A stretch of DNA of 6,339 nucleotides from CAKZSU01 sp044223895 (lineage in GTDB: Bacteria; Patescibacteriota; Microgenomatia; UBA10105; UBA927): assembly GCA_044223895.1 (NCBI GenBank), contig JBGALL010000085.1, positions 1-6,339 of the forward strand, in the 5' to 3' direction. Shown here piece after piece: positions 5,127-6,339 of this stretch; the first letter of the stretch is position 1; each line of letters begins with the position of its first letter. The notes beneath the pieces were generated by a model. The model did not search any database. It saw nothing but the letters and a program-made list of their open reading frames with translations, and was not told the origin of the DNA. The position numbers and the translations under genes are program-made.

Positions 5127-6339
5127 TCTGGATATTTATTGGAGTGGGTTTTCTCCTGATTCTTCCCTATCCTGTCTGGGCTGTAACTACAGTCACTAGT
5201 TATACTACAAATGCAGCTTCTGTGCCAAAGTTTGCCAAATTTGAATCTACCTTTCAGATTTCAAGAACCTTTCCTGCAGGTTCATTTTTGCCGTATTATT
5301 TTTATGATTCATCTGATACTCCATCACAATATCCCGGTAGGAATTCTCCTTATGGTGTAGACGGAATAAGCATTGACGCCATTTTTACTGCTCCATCTGG
5401 AAATACTTTAAAAGTTCCCGCATTTTACTTTCAGGATTATCAGCGTTCGGGGGACACAATGACTCCTACCTCTAATTATTCTTGGAAAATAAGATTTGCA
5501 CCTGAGGAAGTTGGTCAATATTCCTATTACCTTAGTGTCCAAGATAAAGATGGAACAAGTAGATATCCTGCCACTGGTTCATTATCGTTTCAGTCGACTA
5601 CCTCATCACTCAAGGGTTTTATACGGGTTTCGCCGAGAGATTCGCGTTTCTTTGAATTTGAAAATGGAGAAAGTTTCATCCCGAATGGTTCTGGAAGACA
5701 ATGGTGGCGTCCCGGGAGAACTACCTCGTATGAAAGTTCCTTTACAGATTTTAAAAATAATAATATAAATTTTACCCGAATTTGGGATCAAAATGATGGA
5801 TATGGATTAACTGTTGAAGGTCATTTTGACGGCTATAAATATCCCGATGATGCAAGTCTTGGAGGCAAAGATGATGTTGCCAGAGCATTACCAAAAGGGA
5901 CGCAAATGAATCAACGGGGAAACTATGAAGAGGACATAATCTTAAATGCAGCTGAACAGAACGGTATTTATATTCAATTATGTTCTCACGGTGATCCATA
6001 CTGGATCTGGGATGCTTCTATATATGCCGAAGGTTGGAACCCTTCTCCAGTCTCATATGATAATCAGTTTCACATTAATTACTGGAAGAGAAACTTTCGC
6101 TATCGGGTAGCCCGATGGGGATATTCAACGGCTCTTCTGGGATGGGAAACTTGGAATGAACATGGGCACATCCCTTCTAATACAGATGTCTATCGCTTTT
6201 ATCAAACATATAGCACCTACATGCAGCAAACTGATCCCTATCATCATTTACGGACAACTTCTCAAGGTTCACAGTCATGGAGTCCAGGGTTTTGGTCATC
6301 GTCTGCAATGGATTATGCAAACTATCACGACTACATGAT
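5102..6339 (+). CDS. Secreted DUF5060 / glycoside-hydrolase-like protein, 3' end outside window
   Basis: The frame is open from the ATG at 5102 to the right edge (412 codons and two bases). The start is supported by a clear signal peptide, residues 1-27: MAKSLRN, a hydrophobic core, then PVWA before V28. Residues ~41-167 match the DUF5060 immunoglobulin-like domain (FAKFESTF, AIFTAPSG, WKIRFAPEEVGQYSY). From ~172 (GFIRVSPRDSRFFEF) the chain fits a clan-A-like TIM barrel, with NFTRIW (223-228) on an early strand, SHGDPYWIW (~295-303), and WETWNE (348-353) where E353 would be the acid/base residue. The nucleophile Glu must lie beyond the edge. DUF5060 usually precedes such barrels in secreted polysaccharide-degrading enzymes; the substrate is not known. 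It overlaps the propeller gene by 25 bases and has no good ribosome site, so translational coupling or an internal promoter is likely. Whether it also ends in a dockerin cannot be seen. Confidence 0.85.
   Translation, partial: MAKSLRNIIWIFIGVGFLLILPYPVWAVTTVTSYTTNAASVPKFAKFESTFQISRTFPAGSFLPYYFYDSSDTPSQYPGRNSPYGVDGISIDAIFTAPSGNTLKVPAFYFQDYQRSGDTMTPTSNYSWKIRFAPEEVGQYSYYLSVQDKDGTSRYPATGSLSFQSTTSSLKGFIRVSPRDSRFFEFENGESFIPNGSGRQWWRPGRTTSYESSFTDFKNNNINFTRIWDQNDGYGLTVEGHFDGYKYPDDASLGGKDDVARALPKGTQMNQRGNYEEDIILNAAEQNGIYIQLCSHGDPYWIWDASIYAEGWNPSPVSYDNQFHINYWKRNFRYRVARWGYSTALLGWETWNEHGHIPSNTDVYRFYQTYSTYMQQTDPYHHLRTTSQGSQSWSPGFWSSSAMDYANYHDYM

Noticed and set aside
5496..5768. Plus-strand frame of 90 codons, and minus-strand frames at 5606-5791 and 5772-5999
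   Set aside because: All lie within the glycosidase frame that is open from 5102 and has recognisable domains; these have no domain or ribosome site.

Overview
The window looks like a piece of an AT-rich bacterial chromosome. The best guess is a Patescibacteria (Candidate Phyla Radiation) genome, perhaps the Microgenomates side. This is an inference from gene style: short densely packed genes, a tRNA gene without an encoded CCA end, few good Shine-Dalgarno sites, long Pro-Thr linkers, and dockerin-like repeats of the NGADYxxWLxxYG type on membrane-anchored or secreted proteins. No marker gene in the window proves it. All visible genes that end here use TAA or TAG and are open under the standard bacterial code.

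Layout. The left edge (2-289) holds the C-terminal end of an RBBP9/YdeN-like serine hydrolase. Next comes an unrecognised 168-residue protein (362-868), followed by a membrane-anchored protein with a cohesin-like domain, a Pro-Thr repeat linker and a C-terminal dockerin (970-2019). A DUF4258 gene runs convergently to it (2038-2352, minus strand). That gene is divergent from a tRNA-Val(UAC) gene (2439-2511), and the two share a compact promoter region. Downstream of the tRNA is a YdcF/SanA-type (DUF218) gene that is broken: its membrane anchor and its catalytic-domain remainder lie in different frames and the first conserved strand is missing (2561-3137).

The right half is a secretory cluster. 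A signal-peptide-bearing PQQ-type beta-propeller protein with a C-terminal dockerin (3198-5126) overlaps by 25 bases a gene that starts at 5102. That gene has its own signal peptide, a DUF5060 immunoglobulin-like domain and a glycoside-hydrolase-type barrel with a WNE motif, and it runs off the right edge.

Possible joint role (inference). The cohesin on the 970-2019 protein could dock the dockerins of its own kind and of the propeller protein, giving a small cell-surface assembly, with the glycosidase secreted beside it. The dockerin modules of the two proteins share a 28-base stretch with 27 matches, so they are related by duplication or exchange and may bind the same partner. A cohesin and a dockerin on one anchored chain, in a genome of this type, is the most interesting feature here.
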